A stretch of 64,000 nt of DNA, taken from contig JASXTE010000045.1 of the NCBI GenBank assembly GCA_030280995.1, positions 1-64,000 of the forward strand. The letters run 5' to 3'. Below are positions 48,774-60,011 of this stretch, one piece after another; the stretch's first letter is position 1; each line of letters opens with the position of its first letter. The DNA is from Hemileia vastatrix. Lineage: Eukaryota; Basidiomycota; Pucciniomycetes; Pucciniales; Zaghouaniaceae. Under the pieces are notes generated by a model. The model was not told where the DNA came from and made no database searches. It saw nothing but the letters and a program-made list of their open reading frames with translations. The position numbers were made by a program, and so were the translations under genes.

Positions 48774-49487
48774 GAATCACAATAAAATCAGCTGACACAA
48801 GTTCGAGACTTAGAGGTCAACTACTGAGAGTGAGAGTGGGCCACTGATCTTGTTCCAATTGAATGACTGGATGATGCTTGTTTAGAGCTAATGATGATTA
48901 TTATCAGTCTGGAAGAGAGGAAAAAATCTCAATCGCAAGATTAATCTGATGATTTAATGGGTAAGTCAATTTCACATGTCTATTTGTTGGTAAACTCAAT
49001 TCTCTGGTGCAATATAAGTGAAATGCCGATCACACAGAGGGCAGCAGAGTTGAAATGGTTTCAGGTTGGTTTAAGGTTTCATCCAAGGAAAATGAGAATG
49101 AAAGTTAAAGTCGATCAACCATGATCAAATGACTCATTATTGACTTGCCATTTCGATGGTCAAATCAGACTGTGATTGACACTCAAGTGAATTTTCAATG
49201 ATTCACTATACTTGTCTTCGTTACTTTCACTTTCAAGGCAATCATTGTCTCAAATTTTGTCTTCAAGTAATGATTGATTTGTAAATTACTTGAGTTTTCC
49301 AAGTCCTTCAGATGGCACAATATGTTTGCAAATTGAAACTTGGATAGAACTTGAATAGATGAAAAAAAAGAAACTCGCATAAGAACTTTTGATTGAACAT
49401 ACAACAACGACTGAAGAACAAATGCACAGTTCAAGCGTTTGGTGTCCCCACTTTCGCTCCTTAAAGATTTTTACACTCAAGCAAGTG
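48774..49487. promoter_or_regulatory. Divergent region, Mic10 / Mob4
   Basis: About 710 bp between opposing starts. The 3' part stays open in the Mob4 frame as far as 49389, so the Mob4 leader could be longer. No defined element. Confidence 0.4.
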
Positions 49488-50219
49488 ATGAAGATGGTTG
49501 ATGTCGTGATGTCTAGTGTTAACAATAATTCCATTATTTTACGCCGAAATAAAAAAGGCTGTACTTCCAAAGAATTTTGTCGATGGCCTGATCAGCCATT
49601 TGAAGAAATGGATTCAACTGTCGCTGTTCAACAATTCATTCAACAAAACATAAGAAAAGATCCATCGGCTGTTGATGAAATTTTGATGCCGCCTGATGGA
49701 CAAGATGAAGGATCGTGGAAATATGAACATTTAAGACAATTTTGTATGGAATTAAATCGTTTGGCAGTTGAATTACAAAAAGAATGTAATCCATCATCAT
49801 GTACACAAATGACTGCAACTGAACAGTGGATATTTTTATGTGCAGCCCATAAAACACCCAAAGAATGTCCAGCAATTGATTATACTCGACATACCCTTGA
49901 TGGTGCAGCTTGTTTACTCAATTCCAACAAATATTTCCCTTCAAGGGTTACAATTAAAGAGTCATCGGTCGCAAAATTGGGTTCAGTTTGTCGGCGAGTT
50001 TATCGAATATTCTCTCATGGTTATTTTCATCATAGAAGCATCTTCGACGATTTTGAAAAATCCACTTACCTTTGTAAACGCTTTACCATATTCGTCATCA
50101 AGTATAATTTAATGTCAAAAGATAATTTAATCGTACCAGTTGAAGGTGTTGATACCGGAATCACTGCCAATACAAATGACACCACCAATGAATCCACAGT
50201 TTTAACCGCCTCTTCTTAG
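49488..50219 (+). CDS. MOB4: MOB4 (phocein)
   Basis: Single exon. From the chosen ATG the protein has about 243 residues, slightly longer than the usual 225. Nearly the whole chain matches phocein: [60 protein letters not shown], and [20 protein letters not shown] with the conserved zinc-site Cys and His residues. MOB4 is a component of the STRIPAK phosphatase-kinase complex, acting in Hippo signalling, membrane traffic and synapse structure. The start is uncertain: Met codons at 49422, 49488 and later ones are all in frame, and the leader before ILRRNK is not conserved. A poly(A) signal lies at 50379. Confidence 0.93.
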   Translation: MKMVDVVMSSVNNNSIILRRNKKGCTSKEFCRWPDQPFEEMDSTVAVQQFIQQNIRKDPSAVDEILMPPDGQDEGSWKYEHLRQFCMELNRLAVELQKECNPSSCTQMTATEQWIFLCAAHKTPKECPAIDYTRHTLDGAACLLNSNKYFPSRVTIKESSVAKLGSVCRRVYRIFSHGYFHHRSIFDDFEKSTYLCKRFTIFVIKYNLMSKDNLIVPVEGVDTGITANTNDTTNESTVLTASS

Positions 50220-51601
50220 CTTACTCATTTCTTCATTACTTTTTTTTCCTTTCTCAATCGATTTTGAATTCCTACACTGGACACAATTGCACACTCCAAA
50301 TATGATACAGTGAATGCATTTTTAGTCACGTTTGAAAGTCAATCTTGCTTTGGTGACTCTGTAATGAGAGTATTCAGGAATAAAATAAATCTATGTATAA
50401 TCATTGTCATGAATTTTTGGGTTTTTTAAATCCTTTGGATAGAACACCAATTTTTAAAGTTATACTATTCGATCGATTTTTGCATTGATTATCATATCGA
50501 CTAAACATCGTTACGTCCAAGTTGAAGACAACCTAATTGTAACGATTGTTAGTCTGTCTTTCGTTGCCTGTCTTTTCATTCAATTTCTATCAAGTTGCTA
50601 AGCCCAGTCAGGAACAATCATACAACAATGATTAAATAATTATTAAGTAATACGACCTGTCAATTTCCTTTATCTCCTTTCTAATTATGTTAAGTTGAGA
50701 CGATGGAAGGTTTAATCTTGTACCATCAGATACTTTAATCACTTGAAAAGACTTTCACTCATACCAGATATTATGATGATGATGATGATGATGATGGTGA
50801 TAATATTTAAGAACAACCATGAGTAAGGTCATCGGGTGAAATTAAAAAGTCACATTGATTGCGTGACTGAAGACAAAGGTAATCGCACACGGTCGGATAC
50901 ATTAAATTGGCATTTGAAATTGGAATTTAAATTTATTATCAACCTGCAAAGACAATTAAGGTGAAAATCATACTGTTGACCCTTCAGGTTAATTGGATGA
51001 TGAGTGGATGTGGTCATCATTTACATGTGAGTATGATAAAAGGGACAAACTAACTAAACTAACTAAACTAACGACGTTGATTTAATGTCAATTGTTAATG
51101 TCCACACCTTGAAAAGTCCAAGGTTGATGAAAGTTGATGAAAGATGTGTCAACTTAATGGAAGAAGAAACTTTCATAAATAAATTATTCACGCTTGCATG
51201 GTCATATGCAAGTTTATTCTGTTTTGTTGTTGATTATTTCAATGACACACACATTCAAAGTGTATCTTCAACCGGTATTTTAATTTATAACTTGAGTAGT
51301 GTTAACCATTTCAACCAGTACACAGAGTTTACTCAGTTACAACTGTTTCAACAATCAACAATCAATCCTATCGACAAGTAGGTGAAAAAGAATAAAAAAC
51401 AATTTTTTATCTATCACCACCCAAAATATCGTTTAACCGTTAATTACCTTTTACTGTATGTATCATGTTTAATCTTACAACGAACAGGTGGTGGCCCAAT
51501 TTACATCGATGTCTATTGAATCATTCCAAGTACCAACTGAAACTGACACAATGAAATTTTGAAAAAAGAAACATTTTCCACAAACCCTCAACAACAGCAA
51601 C

Positions 51602-51632
<31 letters not shown>

Positions 51633-52039
51633 ACAGCAAATATCATCCATTTTTTTCGTCAAAGTAAACCATGAACAATTGATACAGTTGACATTTGCTG
51701 TTGATTGGACAATATCACTTCCTTCCGTCCATTGATCGGGTGGACAAAGAATCATCGTAACATTGTCAAAAGAGTGGACAACAAGTACACGAATCACATA
51801 CAATCAACTAGACATCTAGACAAGTAAACAAATATTATCATTGTCAACAATTGTTACAGGTAACTCAAGGCTGATGGTTAAAATTGACAGTGACACTGGT
51901 CATCCATTTCATTATGAATTTGCAAAGTTGACACACATTCCATCGTATTTTTACATCTTCCATTGAACAGTCGCAATTAAATGTTGTAGAAAATTTTACT
52001 AATGCTATGAACTAATCATCATCACAAACAACATCATCC
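50220..52039. other. Intergenic region
   Basis: 1.8 kb, AT-rich. Holds a short GAT repeat (50774-50797), 'aactaaactaactaaacta' near 51046-51071 and an AAT/ATA run near 51605-51630. No gene recognised; the 3' part should hold the promoter of the PAN-domain gene. Confidence 0.45.
50379..50384 (+). terminator. Poly(A) signal AATAAA
   Basis: Hexamer 160 bp after the MOB4 stop, with a second overlapping-type hexamer four bases later. Confidence 0.45.
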
Positions 52040-55000
52040 ATGGTTGAGTTGGATATTTTTATTTTGTTCGTTCTGTTCTTTCCATCGACTGTTTTTAGTC
52101 AATGTGACCATGGAATAGTTTCCTATGAAAAAGTGTCTCAAGTCATTCCAAAGATTCAATTCAACTCACCAACAGGTGTTTTGTATGAAGAACCATCTCA
52201 AGCCATCACATTGGATTGTTTGACCAGTTGTCGACGTCAACCAGATTGTCGTGCATTGATCCTTGACTATGGACATTTCAAGTGTGCTTCTTATGACAAA
52301 TCGAGTTCGAGTGATGAACATTTCATGCCATTTGAATCGGGTTCTTACTTCGAAAAGATCTGCCTTAATGGACTTGTAGACGACAATGACTTGACCAATT
52401 ATTGCCCATCCAATCGTATGTGGACCATTGAAAGGTCACCAAGTTCCTTGCTTGTAGCTTTTACCATGAGCCAAGTTACCACTTCTAGTGTAGCCGAGTG
52501 TGCAACAATTTGTCTTAAAGAAGGATACTGTCGATCAGCTTCATACCAATATTCCAGTCAAAAGTGTCTCTTGTCCAAAGAGTCTAAAAGAACTCAACCT
52601 CAAGCTTTTAGAAGTTCGGTGAAAGACTGGACATACATTGAAAATCAATGTATCATGCCAGCATCTATTTGTACATTCGATAGACAATTCAACAATTCAA
52701 CAAAATCATCGAGTCGTCGGATCCTCAGATCACTGGATGCCATTGAATTCGCCCAAACATGGAAACAGTGTGAAAGATCATGTAAAAGTCAAAAAAGTTT
52801 CATTTGTCGAGCTTATTTTCACTCTGGTAATCGATGTTTACTTTCATCCGATGATTCAATCATCATTTCTGTTAATAGTCAAAATGCAGCTCAGACTGAT
52901 CAATCAAGTTACAAAGGAGATCCATCAACCACTGGACAAATGATTTGTGTGAGTGATGAATGTTCGAGTGGATCATTCGTCTATGAAATGATTCCTGGTT
53001 TCAAACTATCATCTGCCAAAGAAACAATCAACCCATCTGAAGATGGAACTTATTTGACTGACTCAGCAATCAAATTGTGTCACTCTAATGGTTTAAATTG
53101 TCCCGCAATTATGATTAGTTACTTGGGAGAGCAAACAATTAGTTTGGATAGAAATTCACAAGGTCGATCTTTAGAACTTACTCCGATCGATGGATATGTT
53201 TTCTTTGAGAAAACTTGTCTCAATCCACCTGTCGATTGTTTAAAGAGTAAAAAATTTGCTAAATCAAAAGTGATATTTAAAAGACTCCCTGGAATTGGAC
53301 TGAGTGATTCGATGTATTTCAAAACACTGACCAATGTACAAAGTCGTCGAGATTGTCAACAACATTGTTTGAGTCACTCATCTTCCTACAAGGACAAACT
53401 AATCGTCTGTAAATCAGCTCTGTACAATGAAATTAATGCAGAGTGTAAACTGTCTAATCAAACATTCAACTCTAACATGCAAAATGACATCGTTTATCAT
53501 TTAGGTGGTAACGATGAAAGCCTTAAATTTAGAATATCTTACCTTGAAAACTTATGTGAATCTAGTAGAACTTACTCCAATGATTATAAGAATTGTTCAA
53601 TTCAGTTGGTTCAACCACGTAAACGATTTAAATTTCCCGATATCAAGTATCAAAGTAGAAGTCTAGATGATTGTGAAAATTTATGCCGTAGAATTGTCAC
53701 TTGTTCGGCTTTTGTATTTAGTGCTTCTATGACAACTTGCCAAATTGCCACTTTTGCCACTGAAGATGAAACCATTGATGATGCAGCTTTTGATGCTTAC
53801 GGTTTCACCTGTCAACATGTGCCCAACAATTTAAACGATGTTACTAGTGATGTCAACGATGTCAATACGTCTGCCGTTGAATCAACTTCTTCTGATGTGG
53901 GTGAAAAGAATATCAATTCTACTAATCCTCCTTACATCGAGTCAACTACATCTGTGTCTGTTACTCAAGTCACTGAAATTCAGTCTTCAACAGATCAAAC
54001 AGATCAAACGTCCACTGTAACCTCAGCAGCAACAACTAATAGTCCTGTTGAATCGACAGTCGGTGCAACCACGAGTTCTACTGATGAAAAAACTACCATC
54101 GAAAGTTCTACCACGACCATTGCAACCACAACAACAACTAACGCTGCTGCGATATCAACAGTAAATCAAATTAATGATGCACTAAGCACAGTTACCGCTG
54201 ATAATGAAGGTAAAACACCTTCAACTAGCATTGGAACACCTTCTCCCACAACAGGACCTTCCTTGACCCCTCCATCAACTTTGGAGTCTGTAACCACCGA
54301 ATCAACTACTGAAACAATCGCCAGTACTGTTTCTGTTATTCAAACGACGACATCAACTGTTCAAGCAACTACTCTGTCTCAAAGTCAGTCTACGTCACCA
54401 TCAACTACCGTTACTGATGGCACACAAACTACAAATGAGGGAACACCAATATCTACACCATCTTCTACAGAGGCATCAACACCACCACCACCTACACTAC
54501 CAACAATACCAACAACACAGTCTACAACACCATCAACCTCTGCGACAACATTGGCATCCAAATCTACATCGGATGTTTCTCAAGTAACTGAAACATCTCA
54601 AACGACCCAAAAAATAACTCTTGGTAAGTTATACTCTCTCCAACCACCACAATTGATCTAATTTGATCTTTTTTTGTTCTTTTTTCAGAAGTGACCACAG
54701 TCACACCTTATGTTACGACATCAATTAACACTATCAACACTACTGATATTCAGGATAGTCTTTATTGTGCACCAAATGAAGTATCAACTTATGAAAGAAT
54801 TCCCGGTTTTGAACCGATATCATCAGACTATTTTTTAACCATGCTCTGCAAATCGGATGCAACTGATCCTGGAATTCTCAGTGATTGCTCTAAATTATGT
54901 TCTCAGCGAGCTCATTGTCGTGGTTTTGTCATCGACTACAAAAATCACATGTGTTACGGTTTGATGTCTGTTCAACCATTGCGAACACTTTCACTATGTA

Positions 55001-55800
55001 TTGCAGATGACAAAGACTTCTACGAACGAATCTGTATACCTAAAGTTCTTTCATGTAATCGACTTTGGACATTTGAAAGAATTGTCGATCAAGCCGTTTC
55101 ATCAACAGTTCCTCCTCGTTATACAATTCCGTTCATTACACGTGAAGCTTGTAAATGTTTATGTATGCAAGAAGATAGATTTGTTTGTCGTTCGATCACT
55201 TTTGAAAAACGAATGTCAGTTTGTCGAATTTACGATGTCAGTCGTGAATCGATTACTTCCTTAATTGGTTTCATGTCAACTGATCGAACTGAATCATTTA
55301 CATCAGTTCAACGAAGTAATCAACAACAACTATTACAATTTGTCACTGGTATGGAATACTTTGAAAATATGTGTTCTATCGCTTCAGAAACTCCTTGTGC
55401 TTACATGCCACCTGAGCGTAATATGCTTCCTTATTCACCAATCAAGTCAATTCAACTGGTCAACATTTTAGATTGTAAAAGAATGTGTGATTCATTCAAT
55501 CAATTTAATTGTCGAGGTTTTGCCATGATCGATTTGATCAAACGTGGATTGACTTACAATCAGTGTTTGCTCTTTGCTGACAATTCGTACACACTCAAAC
55601 GTGGTTCGATGAGATTTTGTCCTGATACTTTATTTTATCAAAAACATTGTCCTGTTTTGGCTAATTATCATTTTAGGTATCACAATAAACCAGGACTATT
55701 TGACCTGTTACAAGAAAGACAACGAGCGATAGCTAAGACAGCTTATTCATTTGCCACTGACTCACAACCACCGACTCAACAAATGCATACACAATTTTGA
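52040..55800 (+). CDS. Secreted multi-PAN/apple-domain mucin-like protein
   Basis: Two exons (52040-54623, 54689-55800; 65-bp intron) spliced in phase give 1231 residues. It has a signal peptide (ending FPSTVFSQ) and then six Cys-rich PAN/apple-type domains (about residues 22-590). A Thr/Ser/Pro-rich mucin-like stretch spans about 595-880, and three more PAN domains lie at about 884-1210. Each module shows the pattern (Y/F)E(K/R)..., a central CxxxCx(4-8)CR-type helix and a closing Cys about 85-100 residues on; examples are SCRRQPDCRALILDY and LCSQRAHCRGFVIDY. No ZP domain, membrane helix or GPI-like tail is seen, so it is probably secreted into apical matrix or cuticle, where related PAN proteins (nompA-like) work. 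The last 17 codons fall in a segment that is duplicated at 62416. Confidence 0.85.
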
Positions 55801-56245
55801 ATGTTTAATCAAAACTTTTTGTTGTCTTTGAAATTGATTTATTAAAAAATTATCACTTTATCAAGTAGAAATTATTTAATTGACTTGTTTATCAATGGTT
55901 TCTTGCTTTCTATTCAACTTGATGAGAGAAACACTCGCACCTTGTATATTGTAGTGGTTTATGAAGAATTGGAGAGACTACAGATCGATTTGATCGATCA
56001 GAATGATCGGACAAATCAAATTATAATGACTATTGTATCCTTAACTTACGGTTAACTGATGACTGTCAAGACTGATTGGGTATATTTGTTTGTGTGTGAC
56101 ATACAATCAGTCGAAATTCATTTGAATTACTTTGTCTACGACTTGATACTGATTGAGTTGTACAAAGTCCACCATGACAATGTTTGGTCCATCAGGTCCA
56201 GCTTTTTTTGTTTGATTGAGCCACTTGAACAATATTGGATCAAGC
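55747..56245. repeat. Direct segmental duplication, copy A (499 bp)
   Basis: Near-identical to 62416-62914 in the same orientation, with six substitutions and no gaps by eye. It contains the last 17 codons and 3' UTR of the PAN gene and a 3' fragment of the PLC-X gene. Confidence 0.93.
56107..56245 (-). pseudogene. 3' fragment of the PI-PLC X-domain gene
   Basis: 139 bp encoding the last 45 or so residues of the PLC-X protein, from DPILFKWLN to its stop, with an unchanged reading by eye. It is cut off at 56245 and has no upstream catalytic part, so it cannot be functional. Confidence 0.85.
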
Positions 56246-56458
56246 AAAATTGATCAAAGACAATACTGTTCAATGAGCTGACTCTTCAAAGACTTAATTT
56301 TGACTTTTTTCTATCACTCTAATTATGGTTGGAAATTGTTAATCAAATAACTTCAAATTCACTCGGTCACTCAACAGCGCTGTCGCCATCTATCGTAGGA
56401 CATTGCTGAAGACTAACAGCTGTGTTGTTCAATCCTAATTTAGTCCAATCTTAATAAA

Positions 56459-56905
56459 ATGACTCAGGCACCTGGTCGAGTACCTGGATATTTTGAAAGA
56501 AAAATTCTTATTTGGACTGGTAAATATGCATCTGAGGCTGAAATTCCAGAACGAGTTCCGTAAGTAGTCAAGTGTCGAACTTGCATCATATGACGAAATA
56601 AACTAGTGCATCTTAATTGAAATGTCTAATTGTTCTTGTTTTCCTTCAAATACAGATTAAGTACGATGATTCGTGCAAAAGATCTTGCTCGAGTATATAC
56701 AGCTGGTATTTTGGGTGTTATTGGTGCTGCTTCATTCTTCATCATTGCTGTTAGAAGCAGACGATTAATGCAAGAAGGAAATACTGTTGCTGATATGAAC
56801 AAGAATTGGCATGAACAGTACAATCGAACTAAAACAATGGCTAGCATATCTCAATTACCAGTTGAATATGAACAACAAAAAGCTAATAATCCAGCTTCTA
56901 AGTAA
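56459..56905 (+). CDS. FAM162-like mitochondrial protein
   Basis: Two exons (56459-56559, 56656-56905; 96-bp intron) encode 116 residues. The diagnostic block is GRVPGYFERKILIWTGKY followed by EAEIPERVP at residues 6-34, matching the FAM162/UPF0389 family (human FAM162A, HGTD-P). A single membrane helix lies at about residues 52-70 (GILGVIGAASFFIIAV), followed by basic RSRR and a soluble C-terminal tail. FAM162A is a mitochondrial membrane protein linked to hypoxia-induced death in mammals; the invertebrate role is not established. Splice phase fits (P-LST). A TCGCCATCTA motif sits 70 bp upstream of the start and a poly(A) signal at 56983. Confidence 0.82.
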
Positions 56906-57679
56906 CTCTTCATCCCAACAACAACAAAAATGACCACAGCTTATATGTAGATTTATTTCATGGTCACTCTTGCAATTTATCAAATAAATACTATCCTTAG
57001 ATTGAATCATACTCTTTTATTTCAAATGAATCACTTGACAAGCATCAAACTATGTTTGATTGTTCGTTATCGATGTTCTCTATGACGTAAAGAAGATTTG
57101 ATTACTTTTCCATCATGACATGAATCACAACTTGAGCAAATATTGCGCAAGAAAAAGTCTATTCGATCACGATATGAAATGTACACAAATGTCGATTGCA
57201 ATAGATCTATGGTTTTTTTATGTTTGTTAAGGATTCAAAGGATGAACTGAGTTGAAAGTTACAGTTACAACGAGATTACACTTACAACATGATTAAGCTT
57301 ATTATTGTCACCCTTTATAATGAATGAGGTCGCCATTTGTCACTGACTAAAGAATACTCAGACAAGTTGAGCGATTTATTTCATCCTTTGAGAAGAAGAA
57401 GAAAAAGAAAACAACTTGCTTAAGCTTATGATAAATTTAAAATTGACACATGTATTTAGGTTTTGGCATTAAGAGAAAAATTTATGTTTGACATAAATTA
57501 ATCTTTTGTTAAATGGGATCTTGTAGAATAATTTTCATGCTATCGATGACAAGTTGAACACTAATATGACATCAAATTGAATGGTCAGTGATGATGATGA
57601 TGATGGGTTGGTTTACACGCATACTTTAAGAGGTTATTATTAGATTATTCCATGAAAAAAGAAATCGACATTTTAATGA
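56906..57679. other. Intergenic region between convergent genes
   Basis: About 770 bp holding the 3' ends of FAM162 (+) and neurocalcin (-). AT-rich with a short GAT run near 57591-57605. No gene. Confidence 0.5.
56983..56988 (+). terminator. Poly(A) signal AATAAA
   Basis: Hexamer 78 bp after the FAM162 stop codon. Confidence 0.5.
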
Positions 57680-58668
57680 TTAACCGAAAGCTTGACCATC
57701 ACATTGAAGAAGTCGAACAATCGATGGATCAGATTTAGCTCCTTCGATGAACTCTTCAAGAGATAACTTTTGATCTCGATTCTTGTCCATTTGTTTGAAT
57801 ATCTTGTCAGTTCTTTTTTCAGGTGTTGACTCGTCTTCAGGCATTTTCATAACTGTGCCAACCATTTTATAAATAGCCTGGAATAAGTGAACATATTGAT
57901 TAGAACTCATTAGAACTTTTTCACTTGTTCGTCGTAATTGTTGGTTTATCATGATGATGAAACTTACAGTGACAATTTCAAGCATCTCTTTACGTGAAAT
58001 ACATCCATTACCATCTAAATCATACCTGTAGATGAAGTAAATTGATAATTAACTCTTTTTCCAAATAATTGACATAACAACAAATACACGGTAATGAGTT
58101 TGTTTGTGTCAGATAAACTTATTGCGCCGAAGTGAATAAAATAATGAACAAGAAAATCGAACAAGAAAGACAACGAAAAATCAATTTGTTGGTATAAAAG
58201 AATAAACAACTTACATGTTAAAAGCCCATCTTAATTTTTCTTCAACTCGACCTCGAGATGTTACTGACAGTGCACAAAGAAATTCACGAAAATCAATTGT
58301 TCCATCTGAATTTGTGTCGAATGTTCTAAAGGAAAGAACATTAAATGTGTAAATAAAATTTGTTCACATGATAAATTTCAAGTTTATTTGTACAAACCTA
58401 AAAACATGTTCAGCAAATTTAGATGCATCACCATGTGGAAAAAAATTGCCATAAATTTTTTTAAATTCTTCACGACACAAATTACCAGTTGGACAATCTT
58501 TCAAAAATCCTTTGTACCTGTTTAATTATAAAATTGATAAATAGATTTTGTTCAAACAAGTAAAAAAAATAATTCTTACCATTCTTGAATTTCAGTTTCA
58601 GTAAATTCAGTACATCTTGCTAATTCTTGTAAATCATCTGGTTTTAATTTACTACCACCTTTTCCCAT
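57680..58668 (-). CDS. Neurocalcin (neuronal calcium sensor)
   Basis: Five exons (58668-58580, 58517-58398, 58325-58215, 58025-57968, 57877-57680), all joined in phase, encode 191 residues. It starts [10 protein letters not shown], an N-myristoylation signal. Of four EF-hands, the first is degenerate (CPTGNLC), as in all neuronal calcium sensors. EF2 ([12 protein letters not shown]), EF3 ([12 protein letters not shown]) and EF4 ([12 protein letters not shown]) keep the loop ligands; EF4 has Gln where Gly is usual, at position 6. The block [18 protein letters not shown] and the whole frame match insect neurocalcin/hippocalcin closely. Calcium exposes the myristoyl group and moves the protein to membranes, where such sensors modulate receptors and cyclases. 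Introns are 55-190 bp. A diverged paralogue lies next to it on the same strand. Confidence 0.93.
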
Positions 58669-58946
58669 GATTGTTGTTGATGTTGATGTTGATGTTGTTG
58701 TTACTGCTGTTAAATGTTGATCAATGAGAAGAATACAACGAATTATCACTTACAAATGGTAAATGAAATGTAAAAACAAAATACACTGAAATTATGCTGA
58801 TTATGCTGTCATTCAACTTGATAATAGTCAAGTCAATTAAATACTGAGTGTGTGAATTCAATGGAATTCTTAAAAGTTCTAACTGTTGTGTGCACTGTTG
58901 TCTATTGCTACTGGTGATGTTGATTTGTTGATTGTAGTTGATCGAG

Positions 58947-60011
58947 TTAAGTTGTTGTACCAGCACACAATAATTTAGCCAGATGAGGATCCTCTGTTGA
59001 TGATGATGAAGAAGAATGAGAGTTTAGTTGTTTGAATAAAATGATGACGCAAGAATGAACTAACCTGTACAAACAGTGATAAACTCGTCAAGAGTTACTT
59101 TACCATCATGATTTTTGTCAATACGTTCAAAGATGAATTGAACTTTTTTGGCATGATCTACTGGATCGTCATCATCATCGTCAACTGATTTACTCCCTGG
59201 TTCTTTTTCTTCCGGACCAAGCATCTCGTAAAGTGCCTAAAAATAGAATTAAAAAGAAAAACAAACGAAAAAAGAAGGAGGAGAAATGTTTATATGTTGT
59301 ATGTTGTATGTTTTCATTTCATAAACTTCATCACACAAGTTCTTGTCATCTGAACATCTGCACAAATAGATTATCATCTGTGTCTTCACATTACTTACTT
59401 TGATGATTCTTCCCATTTCTTGAAATTCAATTGTTCCATCTTTGTTTATGTCATACCTAAATGTTAATTAATGAAAGGACAAACAAATTAACATTCAAAA
59501 TGACAAAATATTTGTATACTAATTATCATGACAAAATTAACACAACATACATTTTAAAAGCCCATTTGAGTTTAGCTTTGGAATCATTTCCTTTGGTGAA
59601 AAAAAAAGACAATTCATTAGTTGATGAAATATTTAAGTTGACACAACAACTTACCAGTTGTTATTCCAATGGCTAAAAGAAATTCTTTGAAATTGATCCA
59701 TCCACTTTCATCTGATAAAAATTTTGAAATTTTCATATTAAATTGAAGAAATTTCACTTGAATTAACTTTACCTTCATCGAATGTTCGAAATACTTGTTC
59801 ACAAAATGTTTCAGGATTACCAGATGGAAAAAATAATTTGTATATTTCAACAAATTTGTTTCTTTGTCAATCGACCATCAGGACAATCAGCTAGAAATGC
59901 TTTATACCAATTACGTATTTCATCCGCAGTAAATCGAGTATTTGATGTTAAAAATTCTAAATCATCACTTGAAATATCAATAGCAGTTGTTTTCATTAAA
60001 GAACAACCCAT
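58947..60011 (-). pseudogene. Second neuronal calcium sensor paralogue, with a one-base frameshift
   Basis: Six exons (60011-59773, 59711-59655, 59590-59551, 59456-59399, 59236-59065, 58993-58947) with good splice sites. Product is a recoverin/visinin-like calcium sensor of about 203 residues: MGC start suited to myristoylation, degenerate EF1 ([10 protein letters not shown]), EF2 (DEDESGWINFKE), EF3 (DINKDGTIEFQE), EF4 (DKNHDGKVTLDE), and an acidic run of six Asp before EF4. Exon 1 carries one base too many at about 59851-59855 (aaacaaatttg on the coding strand): after LTKKQ the family sequence ([15 protein letters not shown]) continues in the next frame. All other exons and splice sites are intact, so this is a very young pseudogene or a sequencing/assembly error. 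If the latter, it is a normal functional gene. Confidence 0.8.

Noticed and set aside
56059..56253. Plus-strand frames repeated at 62728 as a possible duplicated small gene
   Set aside because: They are antisense readings of the PLC-X 3' end within the two duplication copies.
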